Origin: Rhizorhabdus sp.
GTDB lineage: Bacteria; Pseudomonadota; Alphaproteobacteria; Sphingomonadales; Sphingomonadaceae
Reading direction: 5' to 3'
NCBI RefSeq assembly: GCF_018006725.1
Contig: NZ_JAGMXV010000012.1
Location: 1 to 46,846, forward strand
DNA length: 46,846 nt
Every line of letters begins with the position of its first letter. The stretch's first letter is position 1. A program made the translations under genes and the position numbers. The notes beneath the pieces are model-generated. The model did no database searches. It was given only the letters and a program-made list of their open reading frames with translations, and had not been told where the DNA came from. Below are positions 35,383 to 43,219 of this stretch, piece after piece.

Positions 35383-35522
35383 CCGCCTCGTCTTACAGAC
35401 AAGGAAAGCATTGGAAGCGTCCACGGACGCACGCTGGCCGGCGAGGTTTCGCCCGCCGGCGCGCTTTGCGTTTCGGGTTTGAAAGGCTGGATTCCCGCGC
35501 TTTGGCGCAGCTGGAGAAACGC

Positions 35523-37007
35523 ATGTTCGAAAGTCTGAGCGAAAGGCTGGGAGGGGTCTTCGACCGCCTGCGCGGCCGTGGCGCGCTCGCCGAATCGGAC
35601 GTGCGCGAGGCGATGCGCGAAGTCCGCATCGCGCTTCTCGAAGCCGACGTAGCGCTGCCGGTCGTCCGCACCTTCGTCGATAAGGTCACCGAACAGGCCG
35701 TGGGCCAGCAGGTCCTGCGCTCGGTCACGCCGGGCCAGCAGGTGGTCAAGATCGTCAACGACGCGCTGGTCGAGATGCTCGGCGCCGAGGCATCCGATCT
35801 CAATGTCGATGTCAGCCCGCCCGCCATCGTGATGATGGTCGGCCTGCAGGGCTCGGGCAAGACGACCACGACCGCGAAGATCGCGAAGCGGCTGACCGAG
35901 AAGGGCCGCAAGAAGGTCCTGATGGCGTCGCTCGACGTCAACCGCCCGGCCGCGCAGGAGCAGTTGGCGGTACTCGGTACCCAGGCCTCGGTCGCGACCC
36001 TGCCGATCGTCGCCGGCCAGCAGCCGGTCGACATCGCCCGCCGCGCGGTGCAGGCCGCGAAGCTGCAGGGCTTCGACGTGCTGATGCTCGACACCGCCGG
36101 TCGCCTCCACGTCGACCAGGCGCTGATGGAGGAGATGAAGGCGGTCGCCGCCGTCGCCGACCCGGAAGAAATCCTGCTGGTCGTCGACGCGCTGACCGGT
36201 CAGGACGCGGTCAACGTCGCCAAGAACTTCTCCGATCAGGTCGCGCTGACCGGCGTCGTGCTGACCCGTATGGACGGCGATGCGCGCGGCGGCGCCGCGC
36301 TGTCGATGCGCGCCGTCACGGGCAAGCCGATCAAGTTCGTCGGCACGGGCGAGAAACTGGACGGCATCGAGCTGTTCCAGCCGTCGCGCGTCGCCGGTCG
36401 AATCCTCGGCATGGGCGACGTCGTCAGCCTGGTCGAGCGCGCCGCCGAGACGATCAAGGCCGAAGAGGCCGAGCAGCTCGCCGCCCGCATGGCGAAGGGC
36501 CTGTTCGACATGAACGACCTGCGCAACCAGCTCAACCAGATGCGCCGCATGGGCGGGCTTTCGGGTCTTGCCGCGATGCTGCCGGGTATCAAGCAGGTCA
36601 AGCAGGCGATGGCCTCGGGCGCCGCCGACGACCGCGTGCTCGTCCGCATGGATGCGATCATCGGCTCGATGACCCCCAAGGAACGCGCCAAGCCCGAACT
36701 GCTCAACGCGAAGCGCAAGATCCGCGTCGCCAAGGGTTCGGGCACGACCGTCCAGGACGTCAACAAGCTCCTGAAGATGCATCAGGACATGGCGACCGTC
36801 ATGAAGAAGATGAAGAAGATGGGCGGCCTCAAGGGCCTCGCCGGCCTTCTGGGCGGCGGCGGCGGCCTCGGTGGCCTGCTCGGCGGCGGTGCGGGCGGCA
36901 TGCCCCCGATGCCGGGCGGCGGCGGAAGCCTCCCCGGCCTTCCCGGCATGCCCACCAATCCGCAGGGCCTGCCCCCCGGTTTCCAGAATTTCTTGAAGAA
37001 GAAATAA
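35523..37007 (+). CDS. ffh: Signal recognition particle protein Ffh
   Basis: A 494-residue SRP54 GTPase that binds signal sequences and 4.5S RNA. N domain from MFESLSERLGGVFDRLRG; G domain with GLQGSGKTTTTAKIAK, DTAGRLHVD and TRMDGDARGG; and a methionine-rich M domain (MNDLRNQLNQMRRMGG...MLPGI). The C-terminus adds a glycine/proline/methionine-rich tail of about 60 residues (GGGGGLGGLLGGG...PPGFQNFLKKK), longer than in E. coli. GGAG lies seven bases before ATG 35523. It heads the rpsP-rimM-trmD-rplS cluster. Confidence 0.97.
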   Translation: MFESLSERLGGVFDRLRGRGALAESDVREAMREVRIALLEADVALPVVRTFVDKVTEQAVGQQVLRSVTPGQQVVKIVNDALVEMLGAEASDLNVDVSPPAIVMMVGLQGSGKTTTTAKIAKRLTEKGRKKVLMASLDVNRPAAQEQLAVLGTQASVATLPIVAGQQPVDIARRAVQAAKLQGFDVLMLDTAGRLHVDQALMEEMKAVAAVADPEEILLVVDALTGQDAVNVAKNFSDQVALTGVVLTRMDGDARGGAALSMRAVTGKPIKFVGTGEKLDGIELFQPSRVAGRILGMGDVVSLVERAAETIKAEEAEQLAARMAKGLFDMNDLRNQLNQMRRMGGLSGLAAMLPGIKQVKQAMASGAADDRVLVRMDAIIGSMTPKERAKPELLNAKRKIRVAKGSGTTVQDVNKLLKMHQDMATVMKKMKKMGGLKGLAGLLGGGGGLGGLLGGGAGGMPPMPGGGGSLPGLPGMPTNPQGLPPGFQNFLKKK

Positions 37008-37049
37008 GCACTTAATCCAGATCCGCACGATTTCAGAAAGGAAGTCCCA

Positions 37050-37466
37050 ATGTCCGTCTCGATCCGTCTCGCCCGTGGCGGCGCCAAGAAGCGCCCTTAT
37101 TATCGTATCGTCGTCGCCAACTCGCGCAGCCCGCGCGACGGCGCCTTCATCGAGAAGATCGGCGCCTATAATCCGCTCCTCGCCAAGGACGATCCCAAGC
37201 GCGTCGTGCTCGACACCGAGCGCGCCAAGCATTGGCTGTCGGTCGGCGCGCAGCCGACCGATCGCGTCGCCCGCTTCCTCGACGCCGCCGGCGTGAAGGA
37301 GCGTGCGGCCCGCAACAACCCGAACAAGGCCGAGCCGGGCGAGAAGGCCAAGGAGCGCGCCGAGGAGCGCGCCGCCAAGCTTGCCGCCGCCGAGGAAGCC
37401 GCCAAGGCTCCGGCCGAGGAGGCTCCGGCCGCCGAAGCTCCGGCCGAAGAAGCCGCCGAGGCCTGA
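37050..37466 (+). CDS. rpsP: 30S ribosomal protein S16
   Basis: A 138-residue small-subunit protein. The core [22 protein letters not shown] through GAYNPLL and [16 protein letters not shown] matches S16. The last 50 or so residues are an alanine/glutamate/lysine extension ([16 protein letters not shown]...APAEEAAEA) absent from E. coli S16 (82 residues) but usual in alphaproteobacteria. AAGGAAG precedes the start. It lies 42 bases after ffh. Confidence 0.97.
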   Translation: MSVSIRLARGGAKKRPYYRIVVANSRSPRDGAFIEKIGAYNPLLAKDDPKRVVLDTERAKHWLSVGAQPTDRVARFLDAAGVKERAARNNPNKAEPGEKAKERAEERAAKLAAAEEAAKAPAEEAPAAEAPAEEAAEA

Positions 37467-37498
37467 TCCTTTCCCTTCGGGGATCGACAAGGTGCGAT

Positions 37499-37553
37499 GC
37501 CGCCCCCTGCCCTGTCACCGGTCATCGACCGGCGGCGCGGCAGGCCGGGCGGC
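37499..37553 (+). promoter_or_regulatory. Three-part stem-loop between rpsP and rimM
   Basis: The nested arms GCCGCCC/GGGCGGC, CTGCC/GGCAG and CCGGT/ACCGG (loop CATCG) form one long interrupted hairpin in the 134-base gap. There is no T-run. It could set the ratio of the ribosomal protein to the assembly factors downstream, by partial termination or by RNA processing. Confidence 0.6.
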
Positions 37554-37600
37554 TCGCCATTTCCGGGGCTTCCCGCCCCAGCGGTCTTGAGGAGACCCGC

Positions 37601-38074
37601 ATGACCAGCGATCGTCCCATCGTCCTCGCCGCGATCATCGGCGCGCACGGCCTGCAGGGCGAGGTGCGGCTCAAGCTGTTCAGCGAGGATCTGAAGGCCT
37701 ATCCGACGCTCAACGGCGCCGGCCGGACCTTCACCCTCAAGTCGCTGCGAACGGGCGCTAATGGCGCGGTCGCGCGCTTCGCCGAGGTCGCCGACCGCAA
37801 CGCCGCCGAGGCGCTCCGCGGGACCGAGCTGAGCGTACCGCGCTCGGCGCTGCCACCGCTCGCCGACGGCGAATATTATCATATCGACCTGATCGGCCTG
37901 CCCTGCTTCGCAAGCGATGCGCTGATCGGGACCGCCGTCTTCGTCGAGGATTTCGGGGCCGGCGACGTCCTCGAAATCGAGAAGCCCGACGGCAAGCGCT
38001 TCATGGTCCCCGTCGCCAAGGCGGTCACGATCGAGCCCGAGCGGCTGCTGATCGATCCGGAGTTCGTCGAATGA
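37601..38074 (+). CDS. rimM: Ribosome maturation factor RimM
   Basis: A 157-residue assembly factor for the 30S head, binding S19. N-terminal barrel: PIVLAAIIGAHGLQGEVRLKLFSED. C-terminal PRC barrel: EYYHIDLIGL...VEDFGAGDVLEIEKPDGKRFMVP. ATG 37601 follows GAGGAG. The stop overlaps the next gene by four bases. Confidence 0.95.
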   Translation: MTSDRPIVLAAIIGAHGLQGEVRLKLFSEDLKAYPTLNGAGRTFTLKSLRTGANGAVARFAEVADRNAAEALRGTELSVPRSALPPLADGEYYHIDLIGLPCFASDALIGTAVFVEDFGAGDVLEIEKPDGKRFMVPVAKAVTIEPERLLIDPEFVE

Positions 38075-38349
38075 ATCCCGTTACCGCCTATCTGCTGATC
38101 GGATCGCTCTATCTGGTGATCATCGCCTATGGCGTCGTGCGGACGCGCAAGCGCCGCCTGCCGGTCCAGCTGCGGATCGTCAGTGCCGCCCTGCAGGTCG
38201 CGGTGCCCCCGGCAGCGATCGCGGCGCTGCTCGCCTATGGCGCCGATGCGCAGACCTTCGCGACCTGGCTGCCGCTCCTGGGCCTGATGGCGCTCGCCGG
38301 CTTCTTCCTGGCATTGTGCACCGACATCATCGCGCGGCGAGTGGTGTGA
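38071..38349 (+). CDS. Small three-helix membrane protein
   Basis: A 92-residue protein with three predicted membrane helices (TAYLLIGSLYLVIIAYGVV, VSAALQVAVPPAAIAALLAYG and LPLLGLMALAGFFLALC) and a basic RTRKRR loop after the first. Its start overlaps the rimM stop (ATGA), so it is translated with it. I do not recognise the family. A membrane protein in the ribosome-assembly cluster is unusual. Confidence 0.7.
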   Translation: MNPVTAYLLIGSLYLVIIAYGVVRTRKRRLPVQLRIVSAALQVAVPPAAIAALLAYGADAQTFATWLPLLGLMALAGFFLALCTDIIARRVV

Positions 38350-38363
38350 TAGATCAATCTGAC

Positions 38364-38386
38364 GTATATACAGTCCGTATATACGG
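38364..38386. promoter_or_regulatory. Twin GTATATAC operator of vapBC
   Basis: GTATATAC, itself a palindrome, occurs at 38364-38371 and 38377-38384, centres 13 bp apart. The second copy lies inside the larger palindrome CCGTATATACGG, which overlaps the GGAGG ribosome-binding site of vapB. This is the expected autoregulatory site for the antitoxin; binding there would block both transcription and translation start. Confidence 0.75.
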
Positions 38387-38394
38387 AGGGCGTC

Positions 38395-38667
38395 ATGGGT
38401 GACGAATATCGCGCCAGAATATTCAAATCGGGCAATTCGGTCGCCCTGCGTCTGCCGAAGGCACTTGGTCTCAAGGAAGGGACCGAGGTGATCGTCCGCG
38501 AAGAGGGTGGGGAGTTCGTCTTCAAACCCGCAGACGAAGCTCCAAAGAAAATCGATCTGACGGGCATCGCGGGCTCGATGCCCTGGCTCAAGCCGCTGAC
38601 CCGGGAAGAACGCGAATTCGAAGAGCGCGAACTCGACTGGGAGGGAAAGCTGCTTCCGCGTGGCTGA
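38395..38667 (+). CDS. vapB: VapB-type antitoxin (AbrB/SpoVT fold)
   Basis: A 90-residue protein. The N-terminal swapped-hairpin DNA-binding domain reads YRARIFKSGNSVALRLPKALGLKEGTEV, followed by VREEGGEFVFKP. The acidic C-terminal arm (TREEREFEERELDWEG) would wrap around and block the toxin. GGAGG precedes the start. It overlaps the toxin gene by eight bases. AT-rich promoter DNA between two conserved ribosomal operon genes suggests insertion. Confidence 0.92.
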   Translation: MGDEYRARIFKSGNSVALRLPKALGLKEGTEVIVREEGGEFVFKPADEAPKKIDLTGIAGSMPWLKPLTREEREFEERELDWEGKLLPRG

Positions 38668-39043
38668 CCCGGCATTTTTGATCGACTCGAACATCTTCAT
38701 CTATGTTCTGCGGGATGCGCATGGGTCGGCGGCTTCAAGGCTTGGCGAATGCACGCTGGGAAGCGCCGTCACATCCATGATCGTCTATGCCGAGGTAATG
38801 CGCGGTTTCGCGACCGCCGGACCCGAGGGGATCGTCGAGGTCGAGCGGCTTTTCGATCTTATCGCTCCCCTGCCTTTCGACAGGAAAGCGGCTGACATTT
38901 ACATGCGACTTCCTTTCAGGCGCGCATCCTTCGATCGCCTGATCGCTGCGCATGCCCTGTCGCTCGATCTCACCCTCATCACCAATGACGAGAGCGACTT
39001 CAGGGACATCCCGGGTCTTCGCGTCGAGAACTGGGCGATCTGA
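38660..39043 (+). CDS. vapC: VapC-type PIN-domain toxin
   Basis: A 127-residue ribonuclease toxin. PIN acidic residues are visible: [29 protein letters not shown] and TNDESDF. VapC enzymes cut tRNA or 23S rRNA. It overlaps vapB by eight bases, a normal coupled arrangement. The pair lies between the membrane-protein gene and trmD. Confidence 0.92.
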   Translation: MADPAFLIDSNIFIYVLRDAHGSAASRLGECTLGSAVTSMIVYAEVMRGFATAGPEGIVEVERLFDLIAPLPFDRKAADIYMRLPFRRASFDRLIAAHALSLDLTLITNDESDFRDIPGLRVENWAI

Positions 39044-39143
39044 TGCCCGACGATATCGTTCCCTCGGCGCAATGCTCCGCCCCTTTCCTCCCACCGATGG
39101 CATCCATCGCCACGGCTCGGCTTCTCCAGCAGCGATCGAAAAC

Positions 39144-39884
39144 ATGACCTTCACCGCCACCATCCTTACCCTGTACCCGGAGATGTTCCCCGGCCCGCTC
39201 GGCGTGTCGCTGGCGGGGCGTGCGCTGGCGGAGGGGAAGTGGGCGTGCGAGCCAGTCCAGATTCGCGACTTCGCCACCGACCGGCACCGCTCGGTCGATG
39301 ACACGCCGGCCGGCGGCGGCGCGGGCATGGTGATGCGCGCGGACGTGCTGGCGCGGGCGGTCGACCATGCGTTGGAGCGGCAACCCGGTGCCCCCCTGCT
39401 CGCGATGACGCCGCGCGGCGCGCCGCTGACCCAGGCGCGGGTGCGGCAGCTTGCCTCCGGGCCCGGCGTCACCATCCTGTGCGGGCGATTCGAGGGAATC
39501 GACGAACGTCTGTTCGAAGGCCGCCCGATCGAGCCGATTTCGATCGGCGACTATATACTTTCGGGCGGGGAAATGGGCGCTTTGACCCTGCTCGACGCTT
39601 GCATTCGGCTGCTTCCCGGCGTAATGGGCGCCCCCGATAGCGGGGACGACGAGAGCTTCGAAACGGGGCTTCTCGAATATCCGCATTATACCCGACCTGT
39701 CGAATGGGAAGGGCGCACGATCCCCGAAGTGCTGCGATCTGGGGATCATGCGAGGATCGAGGCATGGCGCAAAGCCATGGCCGAGACCGATACAAGGCTA
39801 AGGAGGCCGGACCTTTGGGAGCGCCATGAGGGCGCTCGGGACCAGTCTCCCTCTGGCGCGCGGCGACAGAAGAAGGAGCGATGA
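39144..39884 (+). CDS. trmD: tRNA (guanine-37-N1)-methyltransferase
   Basis: A 246-residue SPOUT enzyme that methylates G37 next to the anticodon and prevents frameshifting. It has the knot motifs [11 protein letters not shown] and [12 protein letters not shown], and [16 protein letters not shown] 39144 ([15 protein letters not shown]) is the family start. The 100 bases between vapC and trmD replace the tight rimM-trmD spacing found elsewhere. It overlaps rplS by four bases. Confidence 0.96.
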   Translation: MTFTATILTLYPEMFPGPLGVSLAGRALAEGKWACEPVQIRDFATDRHRSVDDTPAGGGAGMVMRADVLARAVDHALERQPGAPLLAMTPRGAPLTQARVRQLASGPGVTILCGRFEGIDERLFEGRPIEPISIGDYILSGGEMGALTLLDACIRLLPGVMGAPDSGDDESFETGLLEYPHYTRPVEWEGRTIPEVLRSGDHARIEAWRKAMAETDTRLRRPDLWERHEGARDQSPSGARRQKKER

Positions 39885-40276
39885 GCATGAACCTCATCCA
39901 GCAGCTCGAAGCCGAGCAGATTGCCAAGTTCAAGGAAGCGAAGTCGATTCCCGATTTCCGCCCCGGTGACACCCTGCGCGTCGGCGTGAAGGTCGTCGAA
40001 GGCGAGCGTACCCGCGTCCAGGCCTATGAGGGCGTCTGCATCGCCCGCGCCAACAAGGGCATGGGTTCGTCGTTCACCGTCCGCAAGATTTCGTTCGGCG
40101 AAGGCGTCGAGCGCGTCTTCCCGCTCTATTCGCCGAACGTCGAGTCGATCGAAGTCGTCCGCAAGGGCGTCGTCCGTCGCGCCAAGCTCTATTATCTCCG
40201 CGGCCGCCGCGGCAAAGCCGCACGTATTGCGGAGCGTCGTGACAATAAGCCGGCCGCCGAGGCCCAGGAAGCCTGA
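39881..40276 (+). CDS. rplS: 50S ribosomal protein L19
   Basis: A 131-residue large-subunit protein. [48 protein letters not shown] and [21 protein letters not shown] match L19. Two in-frame ATGs lie six bases apart (39881, 39887). Its start overlaps the trmD stop (ATGA). It is the last gene of the ffh-rplS cluster, followed by a terminator. Confidence 0.97.
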   Translation: MSMNLIQQLEAEQIAKFKEAKSIPDFRPGDTLRVGVKVVEGERTRVQAYEGVCIARANKGMGSSFTVRKISFGEGVERVFPLYSPNVESIEVVRKGVVRRAKLYYLRGRRGKAARIAERRDNKPAAEAQEA

Positions 40277-40305
40277 TAGCAGGCTCTCCCAACCAAACCT
40301 CGCAA

Positions 40306-40340
40306 GCGGCCGGCTCCCCAGGGAGACCGGCCGTTTGTTT
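40306..40340 (+). terminator. Rho-independent terminator of rplS operon
   Basis: CGGCCGG/CCGGCCG outer arms and TCCC/GGGA inner arms, followed by TTTGTTTA. It lies about 30 bases after the rplS stop. Confidence 0.85.
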
Positions 40341-40362
40341 ATCCCGAGATGTTTACATCCCT

Positions 40363-40434
40363 GTCATTCCCGTCGCCGGATCGTGAACCCTTCACGCACC
40401 GCCAATTCCAACCGGCGAACCGATCGGGAATGAC
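40363..40434 (+). promoter_or_regulatory. Structured leader upstream of asd (or REP-like repeat)
   Basis: Perfect outer arms GTCATTCCCG and CGGGAATGAC, inner arms CGCCGG and CCGGCG, and a central hairpin GTGAA-CCC-TTCAC. It ends 19 bases before the asd start. GTCATTCCCG is also the core of dispersed REP-type repeats known in sphingomonads and xanthomonads, so it may be such an element. Confidence 0.6.
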
Positions 40435-40453
40435 CGCCTAGAAGGAACTGACC

Positions 40454-41479
40454 ATGGGCTATCGTGTCGTCGTCGCAGGTGCCACCGGCAATGTGGGCCG
40501 CGAAATGCTGAACATTCTGGCCGAGCGCGAATTCCCGATCGCGGAGCTCGCCGTCCTCGCCTCCGCGCGCAGCCAGGGCGACATGATCGAGTTCGGCGAG
40601 ACCGGCAAACAGCTCAAGGTCCAGAATATCGAGAATTTCGACTGGGCCGGATGGGATATCGCCCTGTTCGCAATCGGCTCGGACGCGACCAAGGTCTACG
40701 CCCCGATCGCCGCCGCCGCCGGCTGCACCGTGATCGACAATTCGTCGCTCTACCGGATGGACCCGGACGTTCCGCTGATCGTGCCCGAGGTGAACCCGGA
40801 AGCGATCGACGGCTACAAGGCGCGCAACATCATCGCCAACCCGAACTGCTCGACCGCGCAGATGGTCGTGGCGCTCAAGCCGCTGCACGATGCGGCGACG
40901 ATCAAGCGCGTCGTCGTGTCGACCTATCAGTCGGTGTCGGGCGCCGGGAAGGCGGGCATGGACGAGCTGTTCGAGCAGAGCCGCAACATCTTCGTCGGCG
41001 ACCAGGCCGAACCGAAGAAGTTCACCAAGCAGATCGCGTTCAACGTGATCCCGCACATCGATAAGTTCCTCGACGACGGCTACACCAAGGAAGAGTGGAA
41101 GATGGTCGTCGAGACCAAGAAGATCATGGACCCGAAGATCAAGGTCACCGCGACCTGCGTCCGCGTGCCCGTCTTCGTCGGCCATTCCGAATCGATCAAC
41201 ATCGAGCTCGAGAACGAGCTGTCGGCCGAGGACGCCCAGAAGATCCTGCGCGAGGCGCCGGGCGTGATGCTCGTCGACAAGCGCGAGGACGGCGGATATG
41301 TCACGCCGGTCGAATGCGTCGGCGAGTTCGCGACCTATGTCAGCCGCGTCCGCGAGGACCCGACCGTCGAGAACGGCCTGGCCCTGTGGTGCGTGTCGGA
41401 CAACCTCCGCAAGGGCGCCGCGCTCAACGCCGTCCAGATCGCCGAACTGCTCGGCCGTCGCCACCTGAAGAAGGCGTAA
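40454..41479 (+). CDS. asd: Aspartate-semialdehyde dehydrogenase
   Basis: A 341-residue NADPH enzyme that reduces aspartyl phosphate, feeding lysine, diaminopimelate, threonine and methionine. VAGATGNVGREML is the nucleotide site. The catalytic Cys132 is in ANPNCSTAQM. The second half has YQSVSGAGKAGMDEL and RVPVFVGHSESI. AAGGAA lies seven bases upstream. Monocistronic or followed by the GFA gene after a hairpin. Confidence 0.97.
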   Translation: MGYRVVVAGATGNVGREMLNILAEREFPIAELAVLASARSQGDMIEFGETGKQLKVQNIENFDWAGWDIALFAIGSDATKVYAPIAAAAGCTVIDNSSLYRMDPDVPLIVPEVNPEAIDGYKARNIIANPNCSTAQMVVALKPLHDAATIKRVVVSTYQSVSGAGKAGMDELFEQSRNIFVGDQAEPKKFTKQIAFNVIPHIDKFLDDGYTKEEWKMVVETKKIMDPKIKVTATCVRVPVFVGHSESINIELENELSAEDAQKILREAPGVMLVDKREDGGYVTPVECVGEFATYVSRVREDPTVENGLALWCVSDNLRKGAALNAVQIAELLGRRHLKKA

Positions 41480-41493
41480 GCCGCTTTCCTTTT

Positions 41494-41523
41494 CCCGCCG
41501 CCCGGACGATGCTGGGCGGCGGG
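41494..41523 (+). terminator. 10-bp hairpin between asd and the GFA gene
   Basis: CCCGCCGCCC and GGGCGGCGGG are perfect arms with a 10-base loop. There is no T-run; the right arm touches the GGGAGAGG ribosome-binding site of the next gene. Confidence 0.55.
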
Positions 41524-41528
41524 AGAGG

Positions 41529-41975
41529 ATGATGACCGAGACCATGACCGGCGGCTGCCAGTGCGGCCGCATCCGCTACACGGTCGAGATCGAGTCCGAC
41601 GAGGCCTATCTCTGCCATTGCCGCATGTGCCAGCGCGCGACCGGCGGGGTTTCGATCGCCTTCGTCAATGTGCCGAAGGCGGCGCTGCGCTGGGACAGCG
41701 AGCCCGATTGGTACGCCAGCTCGGCAATTGCCCGCCGCCCCTTCTGTGCGACCTGCGGGACGCCGCTGGGTTTCGAATATCCCGACAGCGAGAAGATCGA
41801 CCTGACCGTTGGCAGCTTCGACGCGCCCGGCCGCTTCCGCCCGGCCCATCATTTCGGCGCGGAAAGCCTGCATGAAGCGTGGATCGACACGAACGACCTG
41901 CCGCGCTACCGGACCGACGAGCATCAGACGCTCGTCGATCGCTGGATGAAGACCCTTGGCAGACTTCCCGACTGA
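41529..41975 (+). CDS. GFA-family zinc protein
   Basis: A 148-residue protein of the glutathione-dependent formaldehyde-activating enzyme family. Zinc cysteines: GGCQCGRIRY (C10, C12), LCHCRMC and FCATCGTPLG. Most members of this broad family are not formaldehyde enzymes; the substrate is unknown. The start may be ATG 41529 or 41532. It overlaps the next gene by 20 bases. Confidence 0.9.
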   Translation: MMTETMTGGCQCGRIRYTVEIESDEAYLCHCRMCQRATGGVSIAFVNVPKAALRWDSEPDWYASSAIARRPFCATCGTPLGFEYPDSEKIDLTVGSFDAPGRFRPAHHFGAESLHEAWIDTNDLPRYRTDEHQTLVDRWMKTLGRLPD

Positions 41976-42729
41976 GACCACCCTCCATAGCTTCAAGGGC
42001 GTCGACGGCGCGCCCATGGCCTGGCACGGCATGGGCCCGGAGGATGGCCGTCCGGTCATCCTGATCCACGGCCTCTTCTCCAACGCCCAGACCAACTGGG
42101 TGCGCTATGGCCACGCCGCCAAGCTGGCCGCCAAGGGCCGGCGGGTGATCCTGCCCGACCTGCGCGCCCACGGACAGAGCGCCAAGCCGCACGACCCCTC
42201 GGGCTATTCGAGCGACATATTGGCCGACGACAATCTCGCACTGATCGATCAGCTGGGCTTCGGAGCCGGCGACTATGATCTCGGCGGCTATTCGCTCGGC
42301 GGGCGGACCACTGCGCGCATGCTGGTGCGCGGCGCGCGGCCGGGCAAGGCGATGCTCGCGGGCATGGGGCTCGAGGGGCTGCTCGATCTTGGCGGGCGGG
42401 TGTCCTTCTTCCGCAAGGTGCTCGAAGGGATCGGCACCCACCAGAAATTCTCGCCCGAATGGATGGCGGAGGGCTTCCTGCGCACCACCGGTGGCGATGC
42501 CAAGGCGCTGCTCCTGCTGCTCGACAATTTCCCGCGCATCCAGCGGGCCTCGCTGACCGAATTGTCGCTGCCGATCCTGGTCCTCACCGGATCGGAGGAC
42601 CAGGATAATGGCTCCGCGCGCGCGCTGGCGGCGCAACTGCCCAATGCCGGCTATGTCGAGGTGCCCGGCAACCACATGAGCGCGGTCACCCTGCCCGAGA
42701 TGGGCGACGCCATCGCCAACTGGTTCTGA
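41956..42729 (+). CDS. Alpha/beta hydrolase
   Basis: A 257-residue hydrolase. Oxyanion region ILIHGLFSNAQTNW, nucleophile elbow GGYSLGGR (serine), acid loop LVLTGSEDQDNG, and histidine in VPGNHMSAV. The start is TTG 41956 (ADFPTETTLHSFKG), 20 bases inside the GFA gene; the next ATG (42016) would lose conserved N-terminal residues. Substrate unknown. Confidence 0.88.
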   Translation: MADFPTETTLHSFKGVDGAPMAWHGMGPEDGRPVILIHGLFSNAQTNWVRYGHAAKLAAKGRRVILPDLRAHGQSAKPHDPSGYSSDILADDNLALIDQLGFGAGDYDLGGYSLGGRTTARMLVRGARPGKAMLAGMGLEGLLDLGGRVSFFRKVLEGIGTHQKFSPEWMAEGFLRTTGGDAKALLLLLDNFPRIQRASLTELSLPILVLTGSEDQDNGSARALAAQLPNAGYVEVPGNHMSAVTLPEMGDAIANWF

Positions 42730-42747
42730 CGGCGGCGGTGACGCCGA

Positions 42748-43050
42748 TCAGCGCTTGCGGACGAACTCCGCGCGCAGGACAAGGCCGCGGATGCCGTCGA
42801 ACTTGCAGTCGATCTCCTGCGGATCGCCGGTCAGCGCGATCGACTTGATCAGCGTGCCGCGCTTCAGCGTCTGGCCCGCGCCCTTGACGTCGAGGTCCTT
42901 GATCAACGTCACCTGATCACCATCGGCCAGCAGGTTTCCGACCGCATCACGCACCTCGATCCGCGACGCGGCCTCGCGGCGCTGGGCAAGCTCCGACGCC
43001 GGCACCCATTCGCCGCTGTCCTCGTCATAAACATAATCGTCGTCGCTCAT
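42748..43050 (-). CDS. PhnA/YjdM-like protein lacking the zinc ribbon
   Basis: A 100-residue protein. Residues 30-100 match the PhnA (YjdM) C-terminal domain: VRDAVGNLLADGDQVTLIKDLDVKGAGQTLKRG and EIDCKFDGIRGLVLRAEFV. The four-cysteine N-terminal ribbon of E. coli PhnA is replaced by an acidic segment, MSDDDYVYDEDSGEWVPASE. It is convergent with the hydrolase gene. The role is uncertain; the old link to alkylphosphonate use is not well supported. Confidence 0.85.
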   Translation of the reverse strand: MSDDDYVYDEDSGEWVPASELAQRREAASRIEVRDAVGNLLADGDQVTLIKDLDVKGAGQTLKRGTLIKSIALTGDPQEIDCKFDGIRGLVLRAEFVRKR

Positions 43051-43219
43051 CGTACCGGCTCCAGAACATGCTCTACAGCCGCCTTAGACCAGCGGAACGA
43101 CAGCTGCGACAAGGAAAGCCCCTCATGGCCGTATGACGGGGCCAGGACACGGGCTTGACCGGCCGGCGGCGGCGTGATGACTGTGCTGTCAGTAAGATAA
43201 TCGACGAGGATCCTCCCCC

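Noticed and set aside
35390-35520. Possible 4.5S SRP RNA in the ffh leader
   Set aside because: The conserved SRP RNA tetraloop domain (GGAAGGAAGCAGCC-like core) is not present.
33594-37490. 1298-codon open frame antisense to aceA, ffh and rpsP
   Set aside because: It crosses three certain genes and two intergenic regions, including a terminator; the low-complexity GGFLGG start is the complement of the S16 tail.
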